A stretch of DNA of 64,000 bases from Pseudomonas sp. 31-12. Its GTDB lineage: Bacteria; Pseudomonadota; Gammaproteobacteria; Pseudomonadales; Pseudomonadaceae. Position 1 is the first letter of the stretch. Every line of letters starts with the position of its first letter. The notes beneath the pieces are model-generated. The model was given only the letters and a program-made list of their open reading frames with translations. It searched no databases and had not been told where the DNA came from. Shown here piece by piece: positions 25,618 through 34,700 of the stretch. The position numbers and the translations under genes were made by a program. Where the stretch lies: assembly GCF_003151075.1 (NCBI RefSeq), contig NZ_CP029482.1:5456001-5520000 (forward strand), in the 5' to 3' direction.

Positions 25618-25952
25618 GTTCAACCCTCCCAGGTACTCGAGTGGCAGCCGTGGGACGGGCTGCGACAGGATCAAAGGTTAAGCGCGCCGGTGGAAGCGCG
25701 GTTAGTCGATTCCTGCCGGCTTGTTGCACAATCCTGCGCGGCGTTTCGATAAACCTGTAACAACCTGTAAATACGTTCATCTCAATGAAACGCGGCTTTC
25801 AAGCAAGTTTTCCTTGGGTTCGCTTGTCATAGAAGCGCCGTTAATTTACCCCGTGCAGAATCAGGCAAGCTTGCGGCAGGATGTGTCTACCGCATCGTCT
25901 TGCACAAACTTAAGCTCGCCCCATTACCAACGCCCCACCGAGGATGCCTTGC
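25618..25952. promoter_or_regulatory. Divergent intergenic region with a 10-bp-spaced direct repeat
   Basis: 335 bp between the ABM gene and the AraC-type gene, no ORF supported. AACCTGTAA occurs at 25752-25760 and again at 25762-25770, one helical turn apart, a plausible binding site for an AraC-type regulator. Confidence 0.4.
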
Positions 25953-26882
25953 ATGTCGTCGCTCGATCACTTTCAAGCCCCGCTGGATGCCGACATGGAG
26001 AAACAGCGCGCGGAACTGGCCGCTATCATCCGTCGCAACACGATGGAAGATGGCACTTATGCCACTGCCGTCGGTTCGCTGTTCATGTCCAAACACAGCA
26101 AGTCTCATGACTTTGCCCCGGTGCTGGCCCAACCGGCGCTGTGCATCATGGCGCAGGGCCGTAAAGAGGTCAGGCTGGCCGACGAATACTTCAATTACGA
26201 TCCGCTGAATTACCTGGTGGTGTCGGTCTCGATGCCCTTGAGCGGACGCGTGGTGAATGTCACGTCTGAAGAACCGATTCTCGCGGTGCGACTGGACATT
26301 GATCCAGCAGAAATCACTGCACTGATTGCCGACGCCGGCCCTCTCGGCGTCCCCACACGTCCAACCGGGCGCGGCTTGTATGTCGAACGGATCGATACGG
26401 CGATGCTCGACGCCGTGCTGCGTCTGGCGCGCCTGCTCGATGCGCCGAAAGACATCGCCATGCTCGCACCGCTGATTCGTCGGGAGATTCTTTATCGGTT
26501 GCTGCGCAGCCAGCAGGGGCATCGGCTGTATGAAATCGCCATCGCCAATAGCCAGAGCCACCGCATCAGCCAGGCGATCAAATGGCTCAACGGCAATTAT
26601 GAGCAACCGCTGCGCATCGATGATCTGGCGAAGGAGGTGAACCTGAGCGTGTCGACGTTGCATCACCGGTTCAAGGCGATGACGGCGATGAGTCCGTTGC
26701 AGTATCAGAAACAGCTGCGCTTGCAGGAAGCGCGGCGGTTGATGCTGGCCGAAGGGTTGGAGGCATCGGCGGCGGGGTATCGGGTGGGGTATGAAAGTCC
26801 TTCGCAGTTCAGCCGGGAATATAGCCGGTTGTTCGGGGCGCCGCCGTTAAGGGATTTGGCGCGGTTGCGGTTGAGCGTCTGA
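25953..26882 (+). CDS. AraC-family transcriptional regulator
   Basis: A 309-residue regulator with an N-terminal cupin-like AraC_N domain (QPALCIMAQGRKEVRLADEY, YLVVSVSMPLSG) and a C-terminal double HTH (LRIDDLAKEVNLSVSTLHHRFK; EASAAGYRVGYESPSQFSREYSR). The ATG at 25953 is preferred over 25944 because AGGA lies 8 nt upstream. The domain pair is typical of regulators of aldehyde- or small-metabolite-responsive genes. The divergent ABM gene is the likely target. Confidence 0.9.
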   Translation: MSSLDHFQAPLDADMEKQRAELAAIIRRNTMEDGTYATAVGSLFMSKHSKSHDFAPVLAQPALCIMAQGRKEVRLADEYFNYDPLNYLVVSVSMPLSGRVVNVTSEEPILAVRLDIDPAEITALIADAGPLGVPTRPTGRGLYVERIDTAMLDAVLRLARLLDAPKDIAMLAPLIRREILYRLLRSQQGHRLYEIAIANSQSHRISQAIKWLNGNYEQPLRIDDLAKEVNLSVSTLHHRFKAMTAMSPLQYQKQLRLQEARRLMLAEGLEASAAGYRVGYESPSQFSREYSRLFGAPPLRDLARLRLSV

Positions 26883-26905
26883 TTCAGCCTTGAGGGTGTA
26901 ACTGA

Positions 26906-27011
26906 TGGCCTCATCGCTGGCAGGCCAGCTCCCACAGGGATTGTGAGTGCTCACACAATCAAGTGAACACCGATGTAACCTGTGGGAGCTGGCCTGCCAG
27001 CGATGGGGCCA
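26906..27011. repeat. REP pair (GCTGGCAGGCCAGCTC family)
   Basis: TGGCCTCATCGCTGGCAGGC at 26906 and its inverted copy ending GATGGGGCCA at 27011, between convergent genes. Confidence 0.9.
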
Positions 27012-27034
27012 GTAAGGCCGACATCAAATCTGGA

Positions 27035-28090
27035 TCAGGCGCCGAGTACGCGGCAAGCCTCGGCCGGCAATGTCACCGACACCGGGTTGCCAATGCTCAA
27101 CCCAAACCCCTGACACGGCGTACTCAACGCCGTAAATGAAACCCCGGAACACTCCACCGTCGTTTCAATCGTCGCGCCGATATCGCGCACAAACGTCACT
27201 GTGCCGAGCAACCGGTTCCCCGCCGTCGCTTGCGGATGCGACAGTTGCAGGTCCTCTGGGCGAATCAGCATCTTCACCTTCTCACCGACCACAATGCTTC
27301 TGCAGATCGGCACTTCCAGCGCATCGCCACCGGGCAGTCCCACCTTGCCGTTGCCCAGCGCCGTGGCCGGGAAGATGTTGCCCGAGCCGATAAAGTCCGC
27401 GACAAATTCATTGGCCGGGTGCCGATAAATCTCAATCGGCGTGCCCACTTGCTGCACCCGATGCTCACCCAGCACCACCACGATATCGGCCATGGTCATC
27501 GCCTCACGCTGATCGTGGGTCACCATGATCGTGGTGATGTTCAGGCGCTGTTGCAGCTGACGGATTTCCACCTGCATCGACTCACGCAGCTTGGCATCGA
27601 GCGCCGACAGCGGTTCATCCAGCAAGAGGATTTTCGGGTGGTTGGCAATCGCCCGGGCAATCGCCACGCGCTGGCGTTGACCGCCAGACAGCTTCGCCAC
27701 CGGGCGATCAATCATCTCGCTCAGTTGAATCAGCTCCAGCAACTCCACCACCCGCGCCTGCTGGTCAGCCTTGCTGACCCCGCGCAGTTTCAGCGGATAA
27801 GCGATGTTCTCCCCCACCGTCATGTGCGGAAACAGCGCCAGCGACTGGAACACCATGCCGAAATTGCGCTGATGCGCCGGGGTGTGGCCGATGTCTTCAC
27901 CGTCCAGGCGAATCTCGCCGCCGCTGAGAGTTTCGAGCCCGGCGATCATCCGCAGCAAGGTGGTTTTACCGCAGCCCGACGGGCCGAGGAAACACACCAG
28001 TTTGCCTTCCGGCAAATGCAGGTTTACATCCTTTACCGCGCAGGCCGAGCCGTAATGTTTCTCGACGTTTTCCAGAATCAGACCAGTCAT
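27035..28090 (-). CDS. ABC transporter ATP-binding protein (PotA-like)
   Basis: A 351-residue ATPase with Walker A GPSGCGKTT, Q-loop NFGMVFQSLALFPH, signature LSGGQRQRVAIARA, Walker B ILLLDEPLSALD and the switch His in MVTHDQREAMTMAD; the C-terminal TOBE/OB domain is present (PEDLQLSH...). This is the MalK/PotA subclass. The ATG at 28090 has GAGGTG upstream. It is the last gene of the unit SBP-permease-permease-ATPase, 15 bp after the second permease, and energises uptake across the inner membrane. Confidence 0.93.
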   Translation of the reverse strand: MTGLILENVEKHYGSACAVKDVNLHLPEGKLVCFLGPSGCGKTTLLRMIAGLETLSGGEIRLDGEDIGHTPAHQRNFGMVFQSLALFPHMTVGENIAYPLKLRGVSKADQQARVVELLELIQLSEMIDRPVAKLSGGQRQRVAIARAIANHPKILLLDEPLSALDAKLRESMQVEIRQLQQRLNITTIMVTHDQREAMTMADIVVVLGEHRVQQVGTPIEIYRHPANEFVADFIGSGNIFPATALGNGKVGLPGGDALEVPICRSIVVGEKVKMLIRPEDLQLSHPQATAGNRLLGTVTFVRDIGATIETTVECSGVSFTALSTPCQGFGLSIGNPVSVTLPAEACRVLGA

Positions 28091-28105
28091 GTTGCACCTC
28101 AAGAA

Positions 28106-28954
28106 TCAGAACGAAACGCCACCTTCACCAACCAGCTTCTCCAGCGCCCAGATCAGGACGAAGTCGATCAGCACGATCAGCACGGCAAACGAAAATACGG
28201 TGGGGTCGAGCGAAGACACAGTGCGGCTGTACATCCAGATCGGCACGGTCATCACGTCGATGGTGTAGAGAAAATAGGTCACGGTGAATTCGTTGAACGA
28301 GACGATGAACGCCAGCAGCATGCCCGCCAGAATCCCCGACTTCATCAACGGCACCACCACATCGATGATCGCCCTCAGCGGTGAAGCGCCGAGCATTTGC
28401 GCGGCTTCTTCGACTTCGCTGCCGATGGAGAGCATCGCCGCGGTGCAGTTTTTCACCACGAACGGCAGCGCCAGGATCACGTGGGCAATCACCAGGCGCG
28501 AGGTGGTCATCTGGAACGGCAGGCTGTCGAACACCAGCAGCAACGCCAGGCCCAACACCACCATCGGAAACACCAGCGGCAGCGACATCAGTTGCAGCGC
28601 CACGGCCTTGCCACGGAATTCACAACGGGTCAGCGCGTAAGCTGCCGGCACCGCCACAATGGTGGCGAAGATCATGGTCAGGCACGCCACCATCAGGCTG
28701 GTGGTCATGGCTTTGCCCAGGCTCAGCACATCGCTGGAATCCGGCGATACGAAGGTGTGCCAGGCGGCTTTGTACCATTGCAGGCTGTAGCTGCTCGGCG
28801 GGAAGTCGAGGTTCGACGCACCGCTGAACGACATGACGATCATGGTCAGGATCGGCAACACCGCCAGCAGCAGGATGAAGCCCGAGAGGATGCCGGCGAA
28901 CTTGCCGGTCTCGCCGGGCAGCAGGCCATAACGCTTTTTGGTCAATGTGCTCAT
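28106..28954 (-). CDS. ABC transporter permease (PotC-like)
   Basis: 282 residues, six hydrophobic segments, with the EAA loop EEAAQMLGASPLRAIIDVVVPLMKSG facing the ATPase. N-terminus MSTLTKKRYGLLPGETGKFA is cytoplasmic. It overlaps the upstream permease gene by 4 bp (ATGA), so translation is coupled. Confidence 0.92.
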   Translation of the reverse strand: MSTLTKKRYGLLPGETGKFAGILSGFILLLAVLPILTMIVMSFSGASNLDFPPSSYSLQWYKAAWHTFVSPDSSDVLSLGKAMTTSLMVACLTMIFATIVAVPAAYALTRCEFRGKAVALQLMSLPLVFPMVVLGLALLLVFDSLPFQMTTSRLVIAHVILALPFVVKNCTAAMLSIGSEVEEAAQMLGASPLRAIIDVVVPLMKSGILAGMLLAFIVSFNEFTVTYFLYTIDVMTVPIWMYSRTVSSLDPTVFSFAVLIVLIDFVLIWALEKLVGEGGVSF

Positions 28955-29859
28955 TGGGAAGCCTCCAGCATGCGCCGACGACGGCCAGTGATGAATTCGG
29001 ACAAGGTCATAATCGCGAGCGTGGTGACGATCAGCACCACACCGGCAGCGGACGCGGCGGGCCAGTTCATCAGCGGGGCGATCTGGTCATGCACCATCAC
29101 CGCCAGCATCGGCACGCGGCGGCCACCGAGCAGCAACGGCACCACGAAGCTGCTGGCGTTGTAGGCGAACACCAACGTCGCGCCGGTAATGATCCCCGGC
29201 ATGCTCATCGGCAACACCACTTGGCGGAACACCTGGAAGCGACTCGCACCGAGGGTGGCGGCGGCTTCTTCGTAAGTCCGCGCGACGCCGCGCATGGCGC
29301 TGGCAATCGGCAGCACGGCCAGCGGGAACGCGGTTTGCACCAGGCCCATCAACACGCCGTTCTGGTTGTACAGCAGCATGATCGGGCGCTTGATCAGGCC
29401 CAGGCCCATCAGTGCCTGATTGAGCATCCCGCCCGGGCCGAGAATCACCAGCCAGCCGTAGCTTTGCAGCAGCAGGTTGACCAGCAACGGCAGCAGCACC
29501 GCCGCGAGGAAGATCCGTCGCACGAACGGCGAGGTCAGCCGCGACATGGTGTAGGCCACCGGGATCGCCAACACCACCGCGATCACCGCGCTGATCAGCG
29601 CCAGGCGCAAGGTCAGCAACAAGGATTTGAGGTAATAGGGTTCGAGCAATTGGGCGTAACTGGCCAGGCTGAACCCGGTCCACTCCGCGCCCTTGGTGCC
29701 CACGCTCATGCGCAGAACCAGGAGGCTGGCGGCAATCAATACGCCCAGAAACAGCATCGACGGCGAGAGGAAAAACCACGCACGCGTCGTCGGCGAAACA
29801 CCCCGGTTGGCGCGCACGGGAGCGGCGGCGACCGGATGAGTCAGAGGTTGGTGTTCCAT
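28951..29859 (-). CDS. ABC transporter permease (PotB-like)
   Basis: 302 residues with six to seven hydrophobic segments and the EAA loop YEEAAATLGASRFQVFRQVVLP. A proline/arginine-rich cytoplasmic N-terminus precedes the first segment (WFFLSPSMLFLGVLIAASLL). It pairs with the permease downstream; together they form the channel of a polyamine/opine-type importer. Confidence 0.92.
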   Translation of the reverse strand: MEHQPLTHPVAAAPVRANRGVSPTTRAWFFLSPSMLFLGVLIAASLLVLRMSVGTKGAEWTGFSLASYAQLLEPYYLKSLLLTLRLALISAVIAVVLAIPVAYTMSRLTSPFVRRIFLAAVLLPLLVNLLLQSYGWLVILGPGGMLNQALMGLGLIKRPIMLLYNQNGVLMGLVQTAFPLAVLPIASAMRGVARTYEEAAATLGASRFQVFRQVVLPMSMPGIITGATLVFAYNASSFVVPLLLGGRRVPMLAVMVHDQIAPLMNWPAASAAGVVLIVTTLAIMTLSEFITGRRRRMLEASQ

Positions 29860-29919
29860 AGCAAGGGTCTCGTCAATGGAAAGCAGCTGGCAAACACAAG
29901 TCTTGAAATCACCGCGAAC

Positions 29920-30088
29920 CCTGTGGGAGCGGGCTTTTGTGGCGAGGGGGCTTGCCCCCGTTCGGCTGCGAAGCAGTCGTAAACCATCTCGCGCGGTGCA
30001 CCTGATGCACCGCGATGACAGGATTCAGGGCCGCTTCGCGTCCCAACGGGGGCAAGCCCCCTCGCCACAAAAGCTCGCTCCCACAGGG
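29920..30088. repeat. Nested REP/inverted repeat between substrate-binding protein and permease genes
   Basis: Outer arms are CTGTGGGAGCGGGCTTTTG / inverted AGCTCGCTCCCACAGGG; inner arms TGTGGCGAGGGGGCTTGCCC / inverted copy; the centre has TGCACCTGATGCACC. Two REP families are nested here. A structure at this place probably lowers permease expression relative to the binding protein. Confidence 0.85.
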
Positions 30089-30125
30089 ATTTGCAGTGTT
30101 CTAAAGAGGTGTGTTCGCCACTCGA

Positions 30126-31229
30126 TCAGGAAGAAAAGATTTCCGTGTAGCGACGAATCCATTGGTCATGCACGGAGGCCAGGAAGGCGTTGTCGTGCAT
30201 GATCGCTTTCTCGGCAATCTGCTCCGGCGTGAGGATGTACGGGCTCTTGCGCGCTTCGGCGGAGATGATCGCCTTGGAATTGACCGGGCCGTTGTAGATG
30301 TCTTCGGCCATCTTGCCCTGCACCAGCGGGTCCAGAGAGTGGTTGATGAAGGCGTAGACCAGATCGGTATCGCCGGGACGATTCTTCGGCATCACCGAGA
30401 GCATCAGGTCGGTGTAGAAACCTTCCTTCATGCCGAACGTGGCGCCCAGGCCATAGGCCGGATCGCGGATCTGTTTCGGGAAGAAGGCCGGTGCGTACAG
30501 GCCGCCCATGTCCAGGGAGCCGGTGCGGAACAGCTCGGCGATCTGGTTCGGGTTTTCGCCCAGGGTCACCACACGATCTTTCAGCTCGGCGAGTTTCTTG
30601 AAGCCCGGCTCGATGTTGTGCTCGTCACCACCGGCCAGTTTGGCGGCAATGATGATCAGGTCCATCGCTTCGGTCCAGTTCGGCGGCGGCAGGAAGATGT
30701 TCGGCGACAGCTCGGCGTCCCACAGGGCGGCGTAACTGTCCGGGGCTTCCTTGATGGTGCGGGTGCTGTAGACGAGGCTGTTGCACCACAGCAGGTAACC
30801 GATGCCGTGACCATTGGCGCCGGTGCGGTATTTCTCCGGCACGTCGACCAGGTTGGGGATGCGGTTGAGGTCGGGTTTTTCCAGCAGATTGGCCGCGGCC
30901 AGGCCTTCGGCGCCGACGCCGGCCAGGGTGATGATGTCGTACTGCGGACGATCACCGGCTGCCTTGAGTTTGGCGACCATTTCCGAAGTACTGCCGGTGC
31001 GGTCAGCGATGACCTTGCAACCGTATTTGTCTTCGAAGGTGGCTGCGATGTTGCGCAGTGCCGCGAGGCCGGTGTCATCGGACCAGGTCAGCAGGCGCAG
31101 GGTCTTGCCCTGGAACCGCGTGTCGCTGGCATTGGCCTTGACGAAGGGCAAGCTCATGGCCGCCGCTGCCACCGAGGCCACGCCCACGGTTTTGATGAAT
31201 TGACGTCTGTTCAGATCATGCTCGCCCAT
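30126..31229 (-). CDS. ABC transporter substrate-binding protein (polyamine-type, Tat-like signal)
   Basis: A 367-residue periplasmic protein. The N-terminus MGEHDLNRRQFIKTVGVAS has a twin-arginine motif (RRQFIK) followed by a hydrophobic stretch and an AxA-type site (FVKANASD), so export may be by Tat. The mature part has LRLLTWSDDTGLAALRN, KYGCKVIAD and GIGYLLWCNSLVYST like the PotD/PotF class. The ATG at 31229 is preceded by AAGGGAG and by an A-rich AANAANAA motif. The ligand is inferred to be a polyamine, guanidino or similar compound from the enzymes upstream. Confidence 0.88.
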   Translation of the reverse strand: MGEHDLNRRQFIKTVGVASVAAAAMSLPFVKANASDTRFQGKTLRLLTWSDDTGLAALRNIAATFEDKYGCKVIADRTGSTSEMVAKLKAAGDRPQYDIITLAGVGAEGLAAANLLEKPDLNRIPNLVDVPEKYRTGANGHGIGYLLWCNSLVYSTRTIKEAPDSYAALWDAELSPNIFLPPPNWTEAMDLIIIAAKLAGGDEHNIEPGFKKLAELKDRVVTLGENPNQIAELFRTGSLDMGGLYAPAFFPKQIRDPAYGLGATFGMKEGFYTDLMLSVMPKNRPGDTDLVYAFINHSLDPLVQGKMAEDIYNGPVNSKAIISAEARKSPYILTPEQIAEKAIMHDNAFLASVHDQWIRRYTEIFSS

Positions 31230-31241
31230 TACGGACTCCCT

Positions 31242-31249
31242 TTGTTTTT
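31242..31249 (-). promoter_or_regulatory. Possible Hfq/Crc A-rich site before the substrate-binding protein gene
   Basis: On the minus strand AAAAACAA, directly upstream of the ribosome-binding site and 12 nt before the start codon. Confidence 0.4.
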
Positions 31250-31446
31250 GTAGGTATAAGGCAGGTCGAAACTGTTGCATCCGCGCGGTTGGATCAGCGT
31301 TATCCCTCGTATTTTCGGGGGTTTGGCTGAACCAGAGAGTTCATCCTGAGGTCGTGCAAAACACCTGACTATCGATAAAAACTCATCGAAGCCATGACAC
31401 CAGCGCATGCCTCGATACGAGGCATGCACTCACCTTTTTCGTGCCG

Positions 31447-32907
31447 TCAGACGGCGCGAATCACGTGTTTGATTTCCTGGAAAGCCTGCATGCCCCACGG
31501 CCCCAATTCGCGGCCGATGCTGCTCTGTTTGTAGCCACCCCAGGCGGTCTGCGGGAAGATCACTTGCGGCGCGTTGATCCACACCAGCCCCGCCTGCAAG
31601 GCGTTGGCGACCCGATCCGCCGCTTCGGTGTCGCGGGTGACGACGCTGGCCACCAGACCGAACTGGCTGTCGTTGGCCAGGGCAATCGCCTCGGCCTCGG
31701 AGGCAAAACTGCGCACGCAGATCACCGGCCCGAAAATCTCTTCACACCACAACGCACTGTCGAGGGGCACTTCAGTGAAAATCGTCGGCTGCAAAAAATA
31801 GCCGCGGGACAGGTCTGCCGGGCGATTGCCACCGCAAACCAGCTTGGCGCCAGCGCTCAAACCACGATCGATGTGGCCCAGCACTCGCTGGTATTGCGCC
31901 TGATTGACCAGCGCGCCCATTTCCACGTTCGAGTCGAACGGGTCGGCGACGCGAATGGCTTCGGCGCGGGCCTTCAATCGGATGAGGAATTCATCTGCCA
32001 GTTCATCAGCGACCAGCACGCGGCTGGTGGCGGAGCACATCTGCCCGGCGTTGAAAAAGCCGCCGCCACAGGCCACTTCCACCGCCAGTTCGATGTCAGC
32101 ATCGGCGAGCACTAGCAGCGAGGATTTGCCGCCCAGTTCCAGGCTCACGCCTTTCACGGTTTCCGCCGCACGTTGCATCACCTGGACGCCGACCGCGTTG
32201 CTGCCGGTGAAGGAGATCTTGGCGATACGCGGATCGGCCGACAGCGGCGCACCAACGGCCAGACCGGTGCCACAGACCAGGTTGAATACACCAGCGGGCA
32301 AGCCGGCTTCAGCGATGATCGCGGCCAGTTCCAGCTCCGACAGCGGCGTGACTTCGGACGGTTTGAGCACCACGCAGCAGCCGGCGGCCAGCGCCGGAGC
32401 AAGTTTCCAGGCGGTGGTGACCATCGGGAAATTCCACGGCACGATCAGGCCCACCACGCCGCACGGCTCACGGCGCACACGAGCACTGAAGTCGTCGGTG
32501 GGCAGCTCGACATTGCTGTCTTGCTGGGCATCGAGGCGTTCGGCCAGACCGGCGTAATACTCGAACGTGGCGATCACGTCATCGACGTCGATGGCGGCTT
32601 CGAACAGCGGTTTGCCGTTGTTGCTCGACTGCAACTTCATCAAGTGGTCACGCCCGGCCTGAACACCTGCGGCGATTCTGCGCAGGATTGCGCCGCGCTC
32701 AGTGCCGGTGGTTTTCGACCATTCGCCGAACGCCTGGGTGGCGGCAGTGACGGCTTGATCGACGGCTTTTTCATCGCCGCCATTCACGGTGGTCAACAAG
32801 GCTTCGGTGGCCGGGTTGATCACGCGCAAATGTTCGTTGCCAGCCGACCATTGGCCGTTGATGTAGAGACCGTCCAGCGCCGTTGGGAAAGTCATGCGGA
32901 AGCTCAT
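31447..32907 (-). CDS. NAD(P)+-dependent aldehyde dehydrogenase
   Basis: A 486-residue ALDH. Key residues are visible: the NAD-site VPWNFPMVTTAWKLAPALAA and LKPSEVTPLSE, SFTGSNAVG, the general-base Glu in VSLELGGKS and the nucleophile Cys in FFNAGQMCSATSRV. The ATG at 32907 overlaps the TGA of the decarboxylase gene (ATGA), so the two are translationally coupled. It most likely oxidises the aldehyde made by that decarboxylase, for example 4-guanidinobutyraldehyde to 4-guanidinobutyrate if the AruI assignment is right. Sequence also resembles betaine-aldehyde dehydrogenases. Confidence 0.92.
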   Translation of the reverse strand: MSFRMTFPTALDGLYINGQWSAGNEHLRVINPATEALLTTVNGGDEKAVDQAVTAATQAFGEWSKTTGTERGAILRRIAAGVQAGRDHLMKLQSSNNGKPLFEAAIDVDDVIATFEYYAGLAERLDAQQDSNVELPTDDFSARVRREPCGVVGLIVPWNFPMVTTAWKLAPALAAGCCVVLKPSEVTPLSELELAAIIAEAGLPAGVFNLVCGTGLAVGAPLSADPRIAKISFTGSNAVGVQVMQRAAETVKGVSLELGGKSSLLVLADADIELAVEVACGGGFFNAGQMCSATSRVLVADELADEFLIRLKARAEAIRVADPFDSNVEMGALVNQAQYQRVLGHIDRGLSAGAKLVCGGNRPADLSRGYFLQPTIFTEVPLDSALWCEEIFGPVICVRSFASEAEAIALANDSQFGLVASVVTRDTEAADRVANALQAGLVWINAPQVIFPQTAWGGYKQSSIGRELGPWGMQAFQEIKHVIRAV

Positions 32908-34541
32908 TTCGACACCGCCTTCATCCACGAAGTCTGATCGATTTCAATCAGGGTCGGGCCCTGGCGGTCGGCGGCAGTACGCAGAGCGCTGCGCAGCTGC
33001 TCGACACCGTTCACCGCTTCGGCCGCACAGCCCAGCGCCTTGGCCACACCGATGAAGTCCGGGGTGTAGATGTCCACGCCGACCGGTTCGATGGCGCGGT
33101 TGACCATGTATTTCTTGATCTCTTCGTAGCCCTGGTTATTCCACAGCAGGACGATCACCGGGGTGCGCGCTTCAACGGCGCTGGCCAGTTCCGGCAAGGT
33201 GAATTGCAGGCCGCCGTCACCGATCAGGCACACCACCGGAGGACGCGCGCCGTGTTCAACGCTGCCACCGAGCCAGGCGCCGATTGCCGCCGGCAAGGCG
33301 TAACCAAGGGTGCCGTAACCGGTGGACGAGTTGAACCAGCGACGCGGGCGTTCCGGGTTGAAGGTCAGGTTGCCGGTGTACACCGGTTGGGTCGAGTCGC
33401 CGACGAACACCGCGTCCGGCAGTTCATGCAAAACGGTTTCGAGGAAGCGGGTCTGGGCCAGGGTCGGGGCGTCCCAAGTGGCGGCGAGGTCTTCGCGCAA
33501 ACGCGCGGCACGGACCTGGCCCCAATCGTTGCGGCGCTCGGCCAGCGAGTGTTTGGACAGTTCACTGAGCAAGGCTTGCGCGGCGTTGCGCGAGTCAGCC
33601 ACCAGGGCGACTTTCGGCGGATAATTGCGCACGGTCTGGTCGGGATCGATATCGATGCGCAGCAGCACGCCAGGAATCTCGAAACCGCCGGCAAACGTGA
33701 CGTCGTAATCGGTCTCGGCCAGTTCGGTACCGATGGCCAGCACCACGTCGGCCTCGGCCACCAAGGCGCGGGTCGCAACCAGGCTTTGGGTCGAACCGAT
33801 CAACAACGGGTGATTGGATTGGAGCATGCCTTTGGCATTGATGGTCAGGGCCACTGGCGCGTCGAGCAGTTCGGCCAACTCGGTCAACTCGGTGGCCGCA
33901 TCGATGGCACCGCCACCGGCAAGAATCAGTGGACGCTTGGCGCCGGCCAGCAGCGCGGTCATGCGGCTGATCGCACTCGGAGAAGCGCCGGCGCGGTCGA
34001 TGTTCACTGGCAGACTGGCGAGCAGGTCATTGGCCTCTTCGACCAGCACGTCCAGTGGAATTTCGATATGCACAGGACGTGGACGGCCAGCCTGGAACAG
34101 TGCAAATGCACGGGCCAGCACGCCCGGCAATTCCGCTGCCGACATCAGGGTGTGGGAGAACGCCGCCACGCCGCCGACCAGCGCACTCTGGTTTGGCAGC
34201 TCGTGGAGCTTGCCACGACCGCCGCCCAACTGGCTGCGCGATTGCACGCTGGAGATCACCAGCATCGGGATCGAGTCGGCATACGCCTGGCCCATCGCGG
34301 TGGTGATGTTGGTCATGCCAGGGCCGGTGATGATGAAGCACACACCCGGTTTGCCGCTGGTGCGCGCATAACCGTCGGCCATGAAGCCGGCGCCCTGTTC
34401 GTGACGCGGCGTGACGTGGTTGATGCTCGAACGGGCCAGCCCGCGATACAGCTCCACGGTGTGCACCCCGGGAATGCCGAACACCTGCTCGACCCCGTAA
34501 TCTTCGAGTAACTTGACCAATACTTCGCCGCACGTCGCCAT
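32904..34541 (-). CDS. aruI: ThDP-dependent 2-oxoacid decarboxylase (AruI-like)
   Basis: A 545-residue acetolactate-synthase-fold enzyme: the ThDP-activating Glu lies in RHEQGAGFMADGYAR, the FAD/structural region follows, and the ThDP/Mg motif is GDGGLQFTLPEL...LLWNNQGYEEIKKYM. Length and overall sequence fit 5-guanidino-2-oxopentanoate (2-ketoarginine) decarboxylase of the arginine transaminase pathway, giving 4-guanidinobutyraldehyde and CO2. No aruH-like transaminase is adjacent, so another 2-oxoacid is possible. The ATG at 34541 follows AAGGGC; it is coupled to the ALDH gene and divergent from a LysR gene that probably regulates it. Confidence 0.78.
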   Translation of the reverse strand: MATCGEVLVKLLEDYGVEQVFGIPGVHTVELYRGLARSSINHVTPRHEQGAGFMADGYARTSGKPGVCFIITGPGMTNITTAMGQAYADSIPMLVISSVQSRSQLGGGRGKLHELPNQSALVGGVAAFSHTLMSAAELPGVLARAFALFQAGRPRPVHIEIPLDVLVEEANDLLASLPVNIDRAGASPSAISRMTALLAGAKRPLILAGGGAIDAATELTELAELLDAPVALTINAKGMLQSNHPLLIGSTQSLVATRALVAEADVVLAIGTELAETDYDVTFAGGFEIPGVLLRIDIDPDQTVRNYPPKVALVADSRNAAQALLSELSKHSLAERRNDWGQVRAARLREDLAATWDAPTLAQTRFLETVLHELPDAVFVGDSTQPVYTGNLTFNPERPRRWFNSSTGYGTLGYALPAAIGAWLGGSVEHGARPPVVCLIGDGGLQFTLPELASAVEARTPVIVLLWNNQGYEEIKKYMVNRAIEPVGVDIYTPDFIGVAKALGCAAEAVNGVEQLRSALRTAADRQGPTLIEIDQTSWMKAVSK

Positions 34542-34551
34542 GTCTTTGCCC

Positions 34552-34559
34552 TTTTTGTT
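34552..34559 (-). promoter_or_regulatory. Possible Hfq/Crc A-rich site before aruI
   Basis: On the minus strand AACAAAAA, 10 nt before the start codon, overlapping the ribosome-binding region. Confidence 0.35.
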
Positions 34560-34700
34560 CGTTTGAGACACCGGGCCTGCGCAGTGTTTATGATGCGTGG
34601 GCAGGTCCAGGGATGGCCTCATTGGAACGGGCGACACGTAGCCGCAACAATGGATAAAAAATCATACTAGCCATGTCCTCACGTCATACCTTGGATCCCA

